Source of the DNA: Bin80 sp965219915
GTDB lineage: Bacteria > Bacteroidota > Rhodothermia > Rhodothermales > Bin80
NCBI GenBank assembly: GCA_965219915.1
Contig: OZ244794.1
Location: 682,001 to 746,000 of the forward strand
Direction of reading: 5' to 3'
Length of the DNA stretch: 64,000 nt
Part shown: piece after piece, positions 28,281 to 36,944 of the stretch
Layout of the letters: each line of letters starts with the position of its first letter
Position numbering within the stretch: the stretch's first letter is position 1
Made by a program: the position numbers and the translations under genes
Notes under the pieces: model-generated
Told to the model about the DNA's origin: nothing
What the model saw: only the letters and a program-made list of their open reading frames with translations
Database searches by the model: none

Positions 28281-28892
28281 TTGGACTGGATCAGGCGGCT
28301 ATACGATTGGGTGCTCGGCTGGGCTGAGTCCCCCTATGGGGCGGTGGCACTGTTTTTTCTGGCGGTGGCTGAGTCTGTGTTCTTTCCTATTCCCCCGGAT
28401 GTACTTTTGATTGCGCTCGCGCTGGGGCGGCGCAGGAAGGCATTGTACTTCGGATTGCTGTGCAGTGCAGGTTCACTTTGTGGGGGGATGATTGGTTATG
28501 CACTCGGTCATTTTGCGTGGCTGACCCCTGATGGATTCACAGCACTCGCACAGTTTTTCTTTCAAAATATCCCTGGATTTAGTGAAGCAGTTTATGCGGA
28601 CCTGGGGCAAAGATTTGAGGAGTGGGGTTTCGTGATCATCTTTACCGCAGGTTTTACGCCCGTTCCCTATAAGCTCTTCACTATCAGTGCCGGCGCCTTT
28701 GCTATTTCCTTTCCCCTGTTTCTCTTGGCCTCAGCAATTAGCCGCACAGCACGGTTTATGCTCGTGAGCGTCCTGATCTGGCGCTTTGGAGAACCAGTTC
28801 GCGTCTTCATTGACCGCTACTTTAATTGGCTGGCAATTGCTTTTGCGGTGCTCCTTGTGGGGGGCTTTGCTCTGCTCAAGTTGCTTACTTGA
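28281..28892 (+). CDS. VTT/DedA-type membrane protein, YqaA-like
   Basis: 203 residues, starting at TTG 28281: an in-frame stop lies 3 codons upstream and no ATG occurs near, so a TTG start is required. Several membrane helices are evident, and the AESVFFPIPPDVLLIALAL segment is typical of the YqaA branch of the SNARE-associated/VTT superfamily. Relatives take part in lipid scrambling or undecaprenyl-phosphate and membrane-potential homeostasis. The 3' end overlaps the convergent choice-of-anchor-B gene by 8 bp. Confidence 0.82.
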   Translation: MDWIRRLYDWVLGWAESPYGAVALFFLAVAESVFFPIPPDVLLIALALGRRRKALYFGLLCSAGSLCGGMIGYALGHFAWLTPDGFTALAQFFFQNIPGFSEAVYADLGQRFEEWGFVIIFTAGFTPVPYKLFTISAGAFAISFPLFLLASAISRTARFMLVSVLIWRFGEPVRVFIDRYFNWLAIAFAVLLVGGFALLKLLT

Positions 28893-30432
28893 TCAGTACG
28901 ACCTTCGTGCTTGTTACATGTCGGTCTGTCTGAACCCGGATATAGTAGGTCCCGCTTGGCAGATCACCTGCGTCAAAGGTCAGCGTATGCTCCCCAGCAG
29001 GCAATACTCCGTGGTGAATAACGTCAATGGATCGCCCAAGCAGATCAAGGGCTTCTGCACGCACTTCAGCCTGTTCGGGTAATGCAAGCACTGCGGATGT
29101 GGTAGGATTGAAAGGGTTCGGGTATGCGGAAGAAAGCGAAAAGGACTCCGGAATTTCCGCCAATCCATCAGTACTTGTAACTGCACCAAGCATCGGATCT
29201 AGAATGAATAGGCCGTCTGGAAAACTACCAACTACTGTAGTGCCACTATCCGGGAAGCGAAATGAGCTCCAGGCTCCATCGTAGGATTTGTTGTCGGAGT
29301 CTAGATGCGTGTCAAAGTGCGCCACCTCCTGTGGTTTTTTGATATCAGAAATATCCACGATGCGCAGGCCAGTGGTATAGTTGGCTGCATACATGTAGTT
29401 CCCGTGCACATAGAGATTGTGATCAATTGACGAGGTCGAGTGATTGAATGCGGAGAAGAAGACCGGATCCTCAAGGTCGAGCAGGTCCCAAATAATCGTG
29501 CGTGTGTTGGGCAACCCATTACTCTCATCAAACTCATCATTCATAAGGAAGTATCTGTGGTCTTCGGTAAGCCAGCCCTGATGTGAATACCCGACGGCCG
29601 GGTATTCACTTATTGCCAGCGCCATAGGGTTTTGCTTGTCGGTCACATCGGCTATGCTGATGTGGGTTTCGTTTGATCCGATACAGATTTCTCGGCCTTG
29701 GAACTTAGCTTGTGGCCCGCGGTAGATCACGCATTGGACATCGTGTGTGTACCCATTGCGAGATATGCCGGTTTGCTTATCGGCAAAGCAGCCGGCGAAG
29801 GTTGGGTTGACCGGATCTTGCAGGTCCAAGATATGCAGCCCACGCCCGCCGCATTTATCACGCGGTACCGTGGAATTCGACAGGCTATATCCCACGACGT
29901 ACGCGAAGCCAGTCTCCTCATTTATGGCAATGTTGTGCGCGGATTTAATCGCTTCGTAGGCGGCAGTTTCCTCGAAAATGATGGGACTGCCACTGTAGGC
30001 GCGCAGTTGAGTTAGATCAAAGATCTGTACGCCATTTTGGCCGACCCCATCAACTGTTACATACATGTAGTTCTTATAAACCTTCATATCACGCCAAAGG
30101 GTATGCACTTGTGGATCATGACCCGGTAGTTGGCCCACGTAAATGGGGTTTACAGGATCAGTAACATCAACAAAGACAACTGCAGCGCTAGAACCCTGGA
30201 GTACATACTCACGGTTTGTATCTGGGTCGACCCAGCCCCAAATGTCGTTCAGGTATCTAACTTGCATATCCGCCATCGACAGTCGGGATAGCATGTCAAC
30301 GTTGCTACATGCGTGGCCGGCGGCCACATTTGCAATACATTGCGTTTCCGATCCGACCACCGACAATGCTTGTGCACCGGCCGAATGTGTGATAAAAAGG
30401 GCTAGGATAACGAGACAAAGGTGACGTTCCAT
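28885..30432 (-). CDS. Choice-of-anchor-B family protein with T9SS sorting domain
   Basis: 515 residues. A signal peptide (MERHLCLVILALFITHSAGA) is followed by LVIVD-type propeller repeats with hallmark segments DIWGWVDPDTNREYVLQG, WRDMKVYKNYMYV, AHNIAINEETGFAYVVG and HQGWLTEDHRYFLMNDE. The C terminus (AYPNPFNPTTSAVLAL onward) is a T9SS sorting domain, so the protein is probably surface-exposed or secreted. Function of the family is unknown. It has a diverged paralogue at 41283-43613. Confidence 0.88.
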   Translation of the reverse strand: MERHLCLVILALFITHSAGAQALSVVGSETQCIANVAAGHACSNVDMLSRLSMADMQVRYLNDIWGWVDPDTNREYVLQGSSAAVVFVDVTDPVNPIYVGQLPGHDPQVHTLWRDMKVYKNYMYVTVDGVGQNGVQIFDLTQLRAYSGSPIIFEETAAYEAIKSAHNIAINEETGFAYVVGYSLSNSTVPRDKCGGRGLHILDLQDPVNPTFAGCFADKQTGISRNGYTHDVQCVIYRGPQAKFQGREICIGSNETHISIADVTDKQNPMALAISEYPAVGYSHQGWLTEDHRYFLMNDEFDESNGLPNTRTIIWDLLDLEDPVFFSAFNHSTSSIDHNLYVHGNYMYAANYTTGLRIVDISDIKKPQEVAHFDTHLDSDNKSYDGAWSSFRFPDSGTTVVGSFPDGLFILDPMLGAVTSTDGLAEIPESFSLSSAYPNPFNPTTSAVLALPEQAEVRAEALDLLGRSIDVIHHGVLPAGEHTLTFDAGDLPSGTYYIRVQTDRHVTSTKVVLIK

Positions 30433-31080
30433 GAGATCTTGCCAGCTTAGATGGATTCAACTTTGGGGGAGAGGACGGATGGGAACAAGGTACTGATAGA
30501 CCACAGACAAATGCAACTAAGGTCGGTCTTCCTGAGTACTGAGTTCTAAGAGTAAAACGGAGAGTATTTTCGAATGTTCGTACGAGATCAGATTTTCTCC
30601 ATCCGCCCGCAAGCGTGGGGTATATCATCTGAGACGAGATGTCTTTACGAACTTGGGATGTACCTGTGAACCTGATGAATATCCATCCCGGTCGCCATCG
30701 GATGACCAAGATCCTCGTCGGAATCCGAGCTGTCTAGCTGCAAATTATTCCCGGCATCAATTCGATATTGCTCTCGCTGCGTGCGCTTCCGTCAAACACT
30801 TGTGCAGCTGACCTGACACAATTTTAAAACGTAGGTGTACTCAAGTCAATATGGATTCCCGAAGGGATACGTCCTATTGGATACGAAAAAACATTTTCGG
30901 ATGCTCGAGGTGTTCACGCAGACACCATTGAGCAATCCAGAGTGGTGCCAGCCTTGTACTCGTCTACGCTGTGCCAGTATGAACGTTAACTGTGACTGGT
31001 TTGGCGTAATTGATGATCTTGAGTATTTCTGTTGAGGGTGTGTAGAGCGAAATAGCACTATTTTTCGTACAGCATCCAAG
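30433..31080. other. 650-bp gene-free region
   Basis: It separates two genes transcribed away from each other, so it should carry both promoters. The frames present (for example 30835-31035 on the plus strand) lack family-like sequence and I do not support them. Confidence 0.45.
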
Positions 31081-32670
31081 ATGCTAAACAACTATTATTT
31101 GTTACGCCGACTCGCCCGTGCCTGGAGTGAGACGCTTCCCGGCAGCAAAGTCCTGGATGCCTGGTCCCATTCACCGGGAGAGTTGACCATAGCGCTTGAA
31201 CAGGATGGTGTAGTTACGGCGACGTCATTCCTGACACACGCGCCGATTGTCGGTGCATTCAGGCGTACAAAGGTAGGGCGCCCGAGACGCAACGTTAAGC
31301 CCCTTTTACGATCACTACATGGGCAGTCAATTGTAGAGATCAGGGTTTCGGAGAGTGACCGCATTCTAACTTTGAGGTGTACGGGAGGTCTTCAGCTTCA
31401 GGCGCACCTGTATGGGGCGCACGCCAATGTGCTTCTGGCAGACAAGAAGGGGAAGGTTCAGGAAGCGTTTCGCAAATATGCCTCGGCAGAACTCCCTCTT
31501 TTGCGCGCCGCGCCAGAGCCCAAAAATGTTGAAGAGTTTGCAACACGCTGGAAGGATGCGCGTGGTAGTGCTGAGAGGGCCATCCGACGCATTTTCGTAC
31601 GCTTCAACAGAGATCAGGCTAGAGAAATCATGCAGTTGCAGCAGTTTAAAGGACGCAGCGCGGAAGTTCTCGACCCTGCGCTAGTGTTTGAGGTGGCGCA
31701 GGAATTGCACGAACGTTTGATGAGTGCCCGAGGCCCCCTGTATGTCTACAAGGATCCGGTCGCAATCTCTCCTGTTCCCCTTGAGGCGCGAAAGGGAGAG
31801 GAGGTATCTGTGTACAGCGATATAGACAATGGTCTGCATACTTATGCACGGCATGCGCTTTCAGAGAGGGCTTATCGCGCACAGTATGAACCTCTACGAA
31901 AAAAGCTAGTGCGGATGCTAGATAAGGCTGAGCGTTCAGCCTCACGAATGAGGGTTGAGCGGTCTCGCCCCTCACGTGCAGATGAGTATGAACGCCTGGG
32001 ACATGTTTTGATGGCCTCACCGCCGTTGCCTGCAGGTAAGCACCGTGTGCGAATCCCGGATGTATTCAATCCCGCAACAGAACTGACCGTATCGCTGGAT
32101 CCGGCGCTGAACTCTCTGCAAAATGCGGAACGCTACTATTCGAAAGCACGCAAGGCACGCACATCCCGTGCGCACCTGGATACACTCATCATGCAAGCTG
32201 AGGAGAAGGTGGAGTCATTAAAGCATCAGTTGCAGGCATTGGAAAAAACCCGAACGCAGAAGGATATCAAAGCATTCCAAAAGACATATAAGCAGTCTGT
32301 TCGCCCAAATCAGCCTTTCAAGCGTTATGCTCTCGTGCCGCCCTACGAATTGTGGGTTGGTCGTAATGCGAGGGAAAGTGAGATGCTAACACTCCAGTAT
32401 GCACGTCCATTTGATTTGTGGATGCATGCACGTGGGGTGAGCGGGGCGCACGCGGTGCTAAGGTTACCTGGGCGCAATGCACAGCCAAGTAATCATCTCA
32501 TAGAACAGGCGGCGTCGATTGTAGCTTGGCACAGTAAGGCACGAACCAGCAGTGTAGCGCCGGTAATTGTTACTCCTCGTAAGTACGTTCGTAAGGTGCG
32601 GGGCACTCCAATCGGTGAGGTTGCCGTGAGTCGTGAAGAGGTCGTGATGGTCGAACCCGCCTTGCCGTGA
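31081..32670 (+). CDS. rqcH: NFACT-family ribosome quality-control protein RqcH
   Basis: 529 residues. The N-terminal NFACT-N region is followed by a helical coiled-coil middle (about 350-430) and a C-terminal NFACT-R domain with the signature DLWMHARGVSGAHAVLR. Family members bind the 60S/50S subunit carrying a stalled peptidyl-tRNA and recruit tRNA-Ala to add C-terminal Ala tails; older annotations call them fibronectin-binding proteins. No other rescue factor is encoded nearby. It stands 34 bp before uppP on the same strand. Confidence 0.87.
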   Translation: MLNNYYLLRRLARAWSETLPGSKVLDAWSHSPGELTIALEQDGVVTATSFLTHAPIVGAFRRTKVGRPRRNVKPLLRSLHGQSIVEIRVSESDRILTLRCTGGLQLQAHLYGAHANVLLADKKGKVQEAFRKYASAELPLLRAAPEPKNVEEFATRWKDARGSAERAIRRIFVRFNRDQAREIMQLQQFKGRSAEVLDPALVFEVAQELHERLMSARGPLYVYKDPVAISPVPLEARKGEEVSVYSDIDNGLHTYARHALSERAYRAQYEPLRKKLVRMLDKAERSASRMRVERSRPSRADEYERLGHVLMASPPLPAGKHRVRIPDVFNPATELTVSLDPALNSLQNAERYYSKARKARTSRAHLDTLIMQAEEKVESLKHQLQALEKTRTQKDIKAFQKTYKQSVRPNQPFKRYALVPPYELWVGRNARESEMLTLQYARPFDLWMHARGVSGAHAVLRLPGRNAQPSNHLIEQAASIVAWHSKARTSSVAPVIVTPRKYVRKVRGTPIGEVAVSREEVVMVEPALP

Positions 32671-32704
32671 GGTATCTTCAGCTACACAATAAAAGTATTT
32701 GTTC

Positions 32705-33505
32705 ATGACGTGGTGGCAAGCGGTGATACTGGGACTATTACAGGGACTAACGGAATTTCTTCCCGTTTCTTCCTCGGGACATCTTGTCCTCGCGCAGCAT
32801 GCGCTTGGGATTCAGCTCACGCCGGATGTGACGTTTGAAGTTTTGCTTCACACAGGTACGGCACTCAGTATCATGACGGTGTACAGAAATCGATTGCTGA
32901 CAATGGTAACAGATACGGTCCGCACGTTACTGCACCCCCAAAAGGCCTACCATACGAACACAAATGTGCGAACTGCATGGCTAGTAGTTTTGGCGAGCAT
33001 CCCCGCCGGTATGGCGTATGTGTTCCTCGACGTGCAATTAGAATGGACCTATGCACGTCCCTGGTTCGCGTGCATTATGTTGATCGTAACGGGGGTATTG
33101 CTTGGATTTACTATGCTGGCCCGGTCACAGGGTGCTCCGGTCACACTATGGAAGTCCCTGTTTATGGGTGTTGCACAGGCCGTATCACTTCTTCCGGGGA
33201 TGTCCAGATCGGGAGCCACCATTAGTACGGGGTTGCTGTTCGGTATTAAACCTGAAACTGCTGCGGATTTTTCATTCATAATGGTTCTGCCGGCTATTCT
33301 TGGAGCGACGCTGATCAAGGGAATATCTCTTATGCAATCCCCGGAAGCCGTGGACTGGTTGCCAATGCTGCTCGGTACGGTCATGGCGTACGGTGCAGGC
33401 GTTTTTGCTATTCGTGTGGTCCTCGGCTTTGTTCGCCGTGGACGACTGCATACATTTGCGGTCTATTGCGTAGGAGTAGGGGTGCTGGGACTGATTTTGC
33501 TGTAG
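32705..33505 (+). CDS. uppP: Undecaprenyl-diphosphatase
   Basis: 266 residues from ATG 32705; a TTG at 32699 would add only two residues. The two BacA/UppP signature loops are clear: QGLTEFLPVSSSGHLVL near the N terminus and PGMSRSGATISTGLLFG in the middle. It is a polytopic inner-membrane enzyme that dephosphorylates undecaprenyl diphosphate to recycle the lipid carrier of cell-wall synthesis, and gives background bacitracin resistance. Confidence 0.95.
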   Translation: MTWWQAVILGLLQGLTEFLPVSSSGHLVLAQHALGIQLTPDVTFEVLLHTGTALSIMTVYRNRLLTMVTDTVRTLLHPQKAYHTNTNVRTAWLVVLASIPAGMAYVFLDVQLEWTYARPWFACIMLIVTGVLLGFTMLARSQGAPVTLWKSLFMGVAQAVSLLPGMSRSGATISTGLLFGIKPETAADFSFIMVLPAILGATLIKGISLMQSPEAVDWLPMLLGTVMAYGAGVFAIRVVLGFVRRGRLHTFAVYCVGVGVLGLILL

Positions 33506-33545
33506 AATCTTACATTGGTCATACCCCTGAAAATTACGCGTTGTC

Positions 33546-34364
33546 ATGCGACTAACACCTTACGAAAAAACTGCACAGAAGGAAGTGGACGCGTGGTTGC
33601 GCGGCGATGCCTCTCTTGTTGCTCGAGCGATGGATTGGGTCATGCGTCCGGTAGACTGGGCGGTGGAGCAGGGAGTCCCAGACAGTGTCGTAGATCAAAT
33701 GAGCGAAGCTATTGGCGGCTTTTTATCTAAACTCAATGATGCCACCAAGTGGGCCGTTGACTTGAGCAGCATCCAATCTGAGGCGCGAAAGCATGGCCTG
33801 GACATTGAGGATCTGGAAGATTTACGCACCGCGTCTCTGAAAACACTGGACGCTATAGCTAGGGGGCTATTCACCCAGAATACCGTGATGGCTGCGCTCA
33901 GTGGGGGTGGGACGGGACTGGGTGGAGCAATGCTGATTGCAGCGGATATTCCACTGCTCTTCGCGATCAATCTTCATCTCATACAGCGGATTGGGGCGGC
34001 GTATGGGTTTCCGATGATGGGGCCTGAGCATGGGCCGATCGTATTGTCAATCTACAATGCGGCGGCCGCCAGTTCCCGGGAGGCCCGCAGTGGCGCCTTG
34101 CACGAAGTGGGCATAGCCGCCGCCGCGTATGCGGGTGGCAGCACTTATCAGGGTCGTGTACGTGGGGTATTTTCGGACCAGTCCAGGCATGTGCCGCGTG
34201 AGCTGGCGAAGAATCTGGTTGGACGAAAACTGTTACAGACAATCCCGTTGGCCGGTGCAGCGGTCGGTGCAGGTGTTAACTATTGGTTCACGAGAGAGAC
34301 CGCCCAAACGTCTTACATGTTGTTTCGGGCGCTCTATTTGGAGCACAAAGACCGCCTTCAATAG
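33546..34364 (+). CDS. EcsC family protein
   Basis: 272 residues. The sequence matches the EcsC family pattern: TPYEKTAQKEVDAW at the start, a helical region, a glycine/alanine-rich hydrophobic stretch (SGGGTGLGGAMLIAADIPLL) and a C-terminal IPLAGAAVGAGVNYWFT segment. Family members are predicted membrane-associated, of unknown function, named after the third gene of the Bacillus ecs operon, but here no ABC transporter is adjacent. Confidence 0.83.
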   Translation: MRLTPYEKTAQKEVDAWLRGDASLVARAMDWVMRPVDWAVEQGVPDSVVDQMSEAIGGFLSKLNDATKWAVDLSSIQSEARKHGLDIEDLEDLRTASLKTLDAIARGLFTQNTVMAALSGGGTGLGGAMLIAADIPLLFAINLHLIQRIGAAYGFPMMGPEHGPIVLSIYNAAAASSREARSGALHEVGIAAAAYAGGSTYQGRVRGVFSDQSRHVPRELAKNLVGRKLLQTIPLAGAAVGAGVNYWFTRETAQTSYMLFRALYLEHKDRLQ

Positions 34365-34377
34365 CCACATATTGAGG

Positions 34378-34411
34378 CCCCCTAGGCTACAACTATGAAA
34401 TAGGGGGACTT
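34378..34411 (+). terminator. Possible terminator after the EcsC gene
   Basis: CCCCCTA and TAGGGGG form a perfect 7-bp stem around a 16-base loop, followed by only ACTTTC. The weak T-run makes it a marginal intrinsic terminator. Confidence 0.4.
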
Positions 34412-34996
34412 TCGATATTGCATCGCGGCCAATTCCTCTATTGCAGATAGTATGCCCCTTGCGGGCCGCTTGATTCTGCTGCTACTGGTTCGACAACTCA
34501 AGTTTCTTCGCTAACCATCCTCACACTTCCGGCCATTCCTCTTGGATGGATCGGCGTGGTCCGTTGGGTTATGACGTTGCTAGAGGTGATTTCGTTGGCC
34601 GGAATCGCGCTCGATAGTGCGACAGGTCTCATTGATCGGATTCAAATTGAGGTTGACGAGAATAGCCTCGCTCCGGGGAGGGCCGACACATAAGCCGCTC
34701 AGCAAATGTTTCGGTCGATCAAGTCAACCACCGCGGTTGGTGGACTGCTTAGTCTGTGGCTGGCTTGCGATTCCCCGTTCCTATCTGAAGCGGTTGCGAT
34801 CTTGTTTGGAGTGGCGTTCGCCTCCGTCTTTGCCCTCTGTTCGTACCGGCATTCAATTGTCTGCTGTTCCACGGGCACTCCCATAAGACTGCAAAGCCGT
34901 TGGCCGTACTCGTCGGCATATTAACAGCAATGATGCCCACGGAACCACACACGATGCTGAATTCAACTCCCAAACGAACCAGAGAATATCCTTCAA
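34412..34996 (+). pseudogene. Decayed reading frames, unidentified
   Basis: No intact gene. One plus-strand frame is open from 34451 to a stop at 34691 but has no start codon before 34571; its residues include LPAIPLGWIGVVRWVMTLLE and read like the tail of a membrane protein. A second stretch from 34706 reads MFRSIKSTTAVGGLLSLW with hydrophobic continuation, and appears to shift frame near 34855. These may be relics of small membrane proteins. I cannot assign them to a family. Confidence 0.3.
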
Positions 34997-35380
34997 CTAA
35001 TGATTACTTGGCAAAATCAGTTCTTCTTTAAGCCAGACAGCCAACTCCTCAAGCGACATGTCTCCGCGAGCAACGGCAGTGATGACTCCTACCATGGCTT
35101 CAGGGTCCACCGTCGTGTCATACCCACTTCTGCGAATAAGCAAAACGGCTAGATAAAGAGCTGTTCGTTTGTTCCCATCCACAAACCCATGGTTTGAAAC
35201 GATTCCGTGAATCAGAGCAGCAGTTTTTTCGTGAAGGGACTCGAAATATCCGTGATACGGGCGTGCCAGTGCGGAACGAATGGCATGTTCGTTCAGGATT
35301 CCAGGTGCTCCGCCATCAACAAGTGCTTCATCGTGGGCACGAATCGAATCCTACCATGCGATGAGGTAGTGAGTTTTACA
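34997..35380 (-). pseudogene. doc: Doc/Fic-family toxin pseudogene
   Basis: The frame reads IRAHDEALVDGGAPGILNE, then ALARPYHGYF, then the Fic motif NHGFVDGNKRTALYLAVLL and a normal Doc C terminus, about 120 codons in all. In-frame TAG at 35351-35353 cuts the N terminus after THYLIAW. No ATG, GTG or TTG start opens the full frame: the codon where a start is expected is TGT at 35378-35380. The longest part with a start runs only from GTG 35182. Active Doc proteins phosphorylate EF-Tu with this Fic fold; this copy is probably dead unless an unusual start is used. It follows an antitoxin-like gene, as in phd-doc pairs. Confidence 0.75.
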
Positions 35381-35570
35381 GATCTGCCAACATCTCCATG
35401 GCCTTCCTATGCTTGACCGAGGTTTCTTTGATGATCCTTTCAGAAATCGGGCATACTTTCAAGCCCGATTCGTGGGTCGTAGAAACCACAGGCTTCGGCG
35501 TATCATCTTTTGAAGCTGGCTTGACCTTGTCCGGCCGCAAGCCAGGGGGCTGATGAGTTTTAGCTGTCAT
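35376..35570 (-). CDS. Putative antitoxin of a Phd/Doc-type pair
   Basis: 64 residues from ATG 35570, which has GGAA about 7 bases ahead; a GTG at 35582 would add four residues. The basic, proline-rich N half is unlike typical Phd, but the C-terminal SERIIKETSVKHRKAMEMLA resembles the toxin-neutralising tail of antitoxins paired with Doc proteins. Its stop overlaps the start of the Doc frame, the usual coupled arrangement. Assignment rests mainly on context. Confidence 0.6.
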   Translation of the reverse strand: MTAKTHQPPGLRPDKVKPASKDDTPKPVVSTTHESGLKVCPISERIIKETSVKHRKAMEMLADL

Positions 35571-35597
35571 GAAGATTTCCACATTGGGCTACTCCAA

Positions 35598-35614
35598 GCG
35601 TGCTACGCGTGCTA
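35598..35614. promoter_or_regulatory. Tandem 8-bp repeats upstream of the antitoxin
   Basis: GCGTGCTA occurs twice, separated by one base, 28 bases upstream of the antitoxin ATG. Toxin-antitoxin operons are commonly autoregulated through short repeated operators in this position. Confidence 0.4.
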
Positions 35615-35746
35615 TTTTGCATGGTTTCAACCCCCCTAACAACGCAACAAAGTAGACCATCTAGAAAATCCCCCGTCTGTTGTAACACATGATCGGATGA
35701 CGTGAAGGGGGCCTCACCAAAATTGGGCGTCTCCTATGCCAGGGGC

Positions 35747-35863
35747 TCACGCTTGAAAATAATTGGTAACGAATGATGCAAGGATAATCAAGTTGCCAAA
35801 TACGTGAGGGGTAGTTACCTTTGAGTTTTTTAGCAAACGGTGCCGCGCATTTTCAGGCTCCAT
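35747..35863 (-). CDS. Small single-span membrane peptide, copy A
   Basis: 38 residues (MEPENARHRLLKN, then a hydrophobic tail with NLIILASFV). It is related at protein and DNA level to the ORF at 36621-36764: both share an M-x-PENA start, a basic middle and the NLIILA core. The open frame extends slightly upstream but has a TAG before it. Conservation of two open frames suggests that the peptides are or were translated. Size and shape recall hydrophobic type I toxin peptides, but that is only analogy. Confidence 0.4.
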   Translation of the reverse strand: MEPENARHRLLKNSKVTTPHVFGNLIILASFVTNYFQA

Positions 35864-35880
35864 TCTGAGTTCAGTAAGCT
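35768..35880. repeat. Imperfect ~115-bp direct repeat, copy A
   Basis: Shares GATAATCAAGTT-type sequence and, near its end, GCGCATTTTCAGGC plus CCATTCT with the stretch at 36638-36757. The two copies bracket the PD-(D/E)XK-like gene and encode the related small peptides. Confidence 0.6.
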
Positions 35881-36010
35881 AATTAACGCTATGCAACTAC
35901 GATATCCGGCACCTGGGTATGGACGTATCAAGATGGGAGTGATTATACGCTTATAAAGGCGAAGGCGAATTCTCTTTGATCTCCTTCTCGACATCCAAAA
36001 TCACCTTTCG

Positions 36011-36568
36011 CTAATCTCCAAAACTGCATTTGTGCGGAGAGAGTTTTAAAAGAGAACTCAAACCAATCGTTTTTTGCCGAGGTACCTCTCGATCCAGAAC
36101 TTTAGTAGCAATGACATAAAAGTCCCATTTGTTCATGTCAAGGCATTCAAGAGAGTTCTCACCCTCAAACACACAGAAAACATAGATGTCAGCCCAGCGC
36201 CTTTTTTCTTCATTGAACTTATTGGTTTCTGCGTTCCAGCTCCCGCTAGGTGCTATCCCAAATTGGATCGTGGAAGGCTTATCCTGTTTCCATGACTGAC
36301 TATATGCCGCAGACTTCACTTCTATTGACGTACCAGATAGCATGCGAATATCACACTCATCCCACGCCCTCTTTATTTCTTTGTGGAGTTCCAGTGCCGC
36401 CGCAACGAGAAACTCGGCAAGATCTCCTCGAGTTGTATTATCAGAAAGCATGGAACCCGACCAGCGCCAATAGTCAATCAATTGGAGCTTCGGCATGACT
36501 TTCTGCCCGCGAAACGGCTCTTTACCAGTAAGCAGTTCAGCTTTGTGCTGGGATAGTCCATCATTCAT
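36011..36568 (-). CDS. Putative PD-(D/E)XK nuclease-like protein
   Basis: 185 residues from ATG 36568, which is preceded by GAAAGAGA; a TTG at 36595 would add nine residues. The sequence TTRGDLAEFLVAAAL gives an N-terminal helix with Glu, followed about 20 residues later by WDECDIRMLSG and then SIEVKSAAYSQSW, together an E...D...ExK layout of a PD-(D/E)XK active site. Aromatic-rich WADIYVFCVF continues the fold. Similar uncharacterised proteins occur in restriction and defence settings. No methyltransferase is adjacent. It follows the small-peptide ORF at 36621 by about 50 bp on the same strand. Confidence 0.6.
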   Translation of the reverse strand: MNDGLSQHKAELLTGKEPFRGQKVMPKLQLIDYWRWSGSMLSDNTTRGDLAEFLVAAALELHKEIKRAWDECDIRMLSGTSIEVKSAAYSQSWKQDKPSTIQFGIAPSGSWNAETNKFNEEKRRWADIYVFCVFEGENSLECLDMNKWDFYVIATKVLDREVPRQKTIGLSSLLKLSPHKCSFGD

Positions 36569-36620
36569 GAGTTCTCTTTCGCTTGTATGTGCCAATAATT
36601 GCTTTTCTGATTGGGATCCA

Positions 36621-36764
36621 CTATCGCGAATATACGCAACGAATCAAGGCAAGAATAATCAAGTTTATCAAGTACGTCAGGGTTGTTAATTTTGCTACAA
36701 ATGAACGTAGCTCATGCTGCAGCGCATTTTCAGGCACCATTCTTGGCTCAGTGACCTTGGACAT
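36621..36764 (-). CDS. Small single-span membrane peptide, copy B
   Basis: 47 residues from ATG 36764 (MSKVTEPRMVPENALQHEL, then a hydrophobic helix with YLINLIILALI). An internal ATG at 36740 would align its start with copy A and give 39 residues. It is too short for standard gene callers. It sits directly upstream of the PD-(D/E)XK-like gene and its paralogue lies downstream of that gene. Confidence 0.45.
   Translation of the reverse strand: MSKVTEPRMVPENALQHELRSFVAKLTTLTYLINLIILALIRCVYSR
36638..36757. repeat. Imperfect ~115-bp direct repeat, copy B
   Basis: Partner of 35768-35880; the most conserved blocks are AATAATCAAGTT and GCGCATTTTCAGGCACCATTC. Same orientation as copy A. Confidence 0.6.
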
Positions 36765-36837
36765 GCTTGAAGGATGACAATCCAAATAGACAACAGCTGA
36801 TCACATTGGAGATCTTCATATTCGAGTTTGCGCGAGA

Positions 36838-36872
36838 TTGCGCACTGTAAATGGTGTATATTCTGTGCGCAA
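36838..36872 (+). promoter_or_regulatory. Inverted repeat in the der promoter region
   Basis: TTGCGCAC and GTGCGCAA are exact complements around a 19-base spacer that contains TATATT, a plausible -10 element. A repressor or activator dimer could bind here. It is 72 bases ahead of the der ATG. Confidence 0.45.
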
Positions 36873-36944
36873 CGGCAGCCCGTGATCTTGTGATAAGTAA
36901 GTCGTGAGAAGCTCAGACCGGAGCTAGATAAGTTTTGGGATACT

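Noticed and set aside
30835..31035. Possible 66-residue protein upstream of rqcH
   Set aside because: No ribosome-binding site, no motif, and unlike neighbouring coding sequence.
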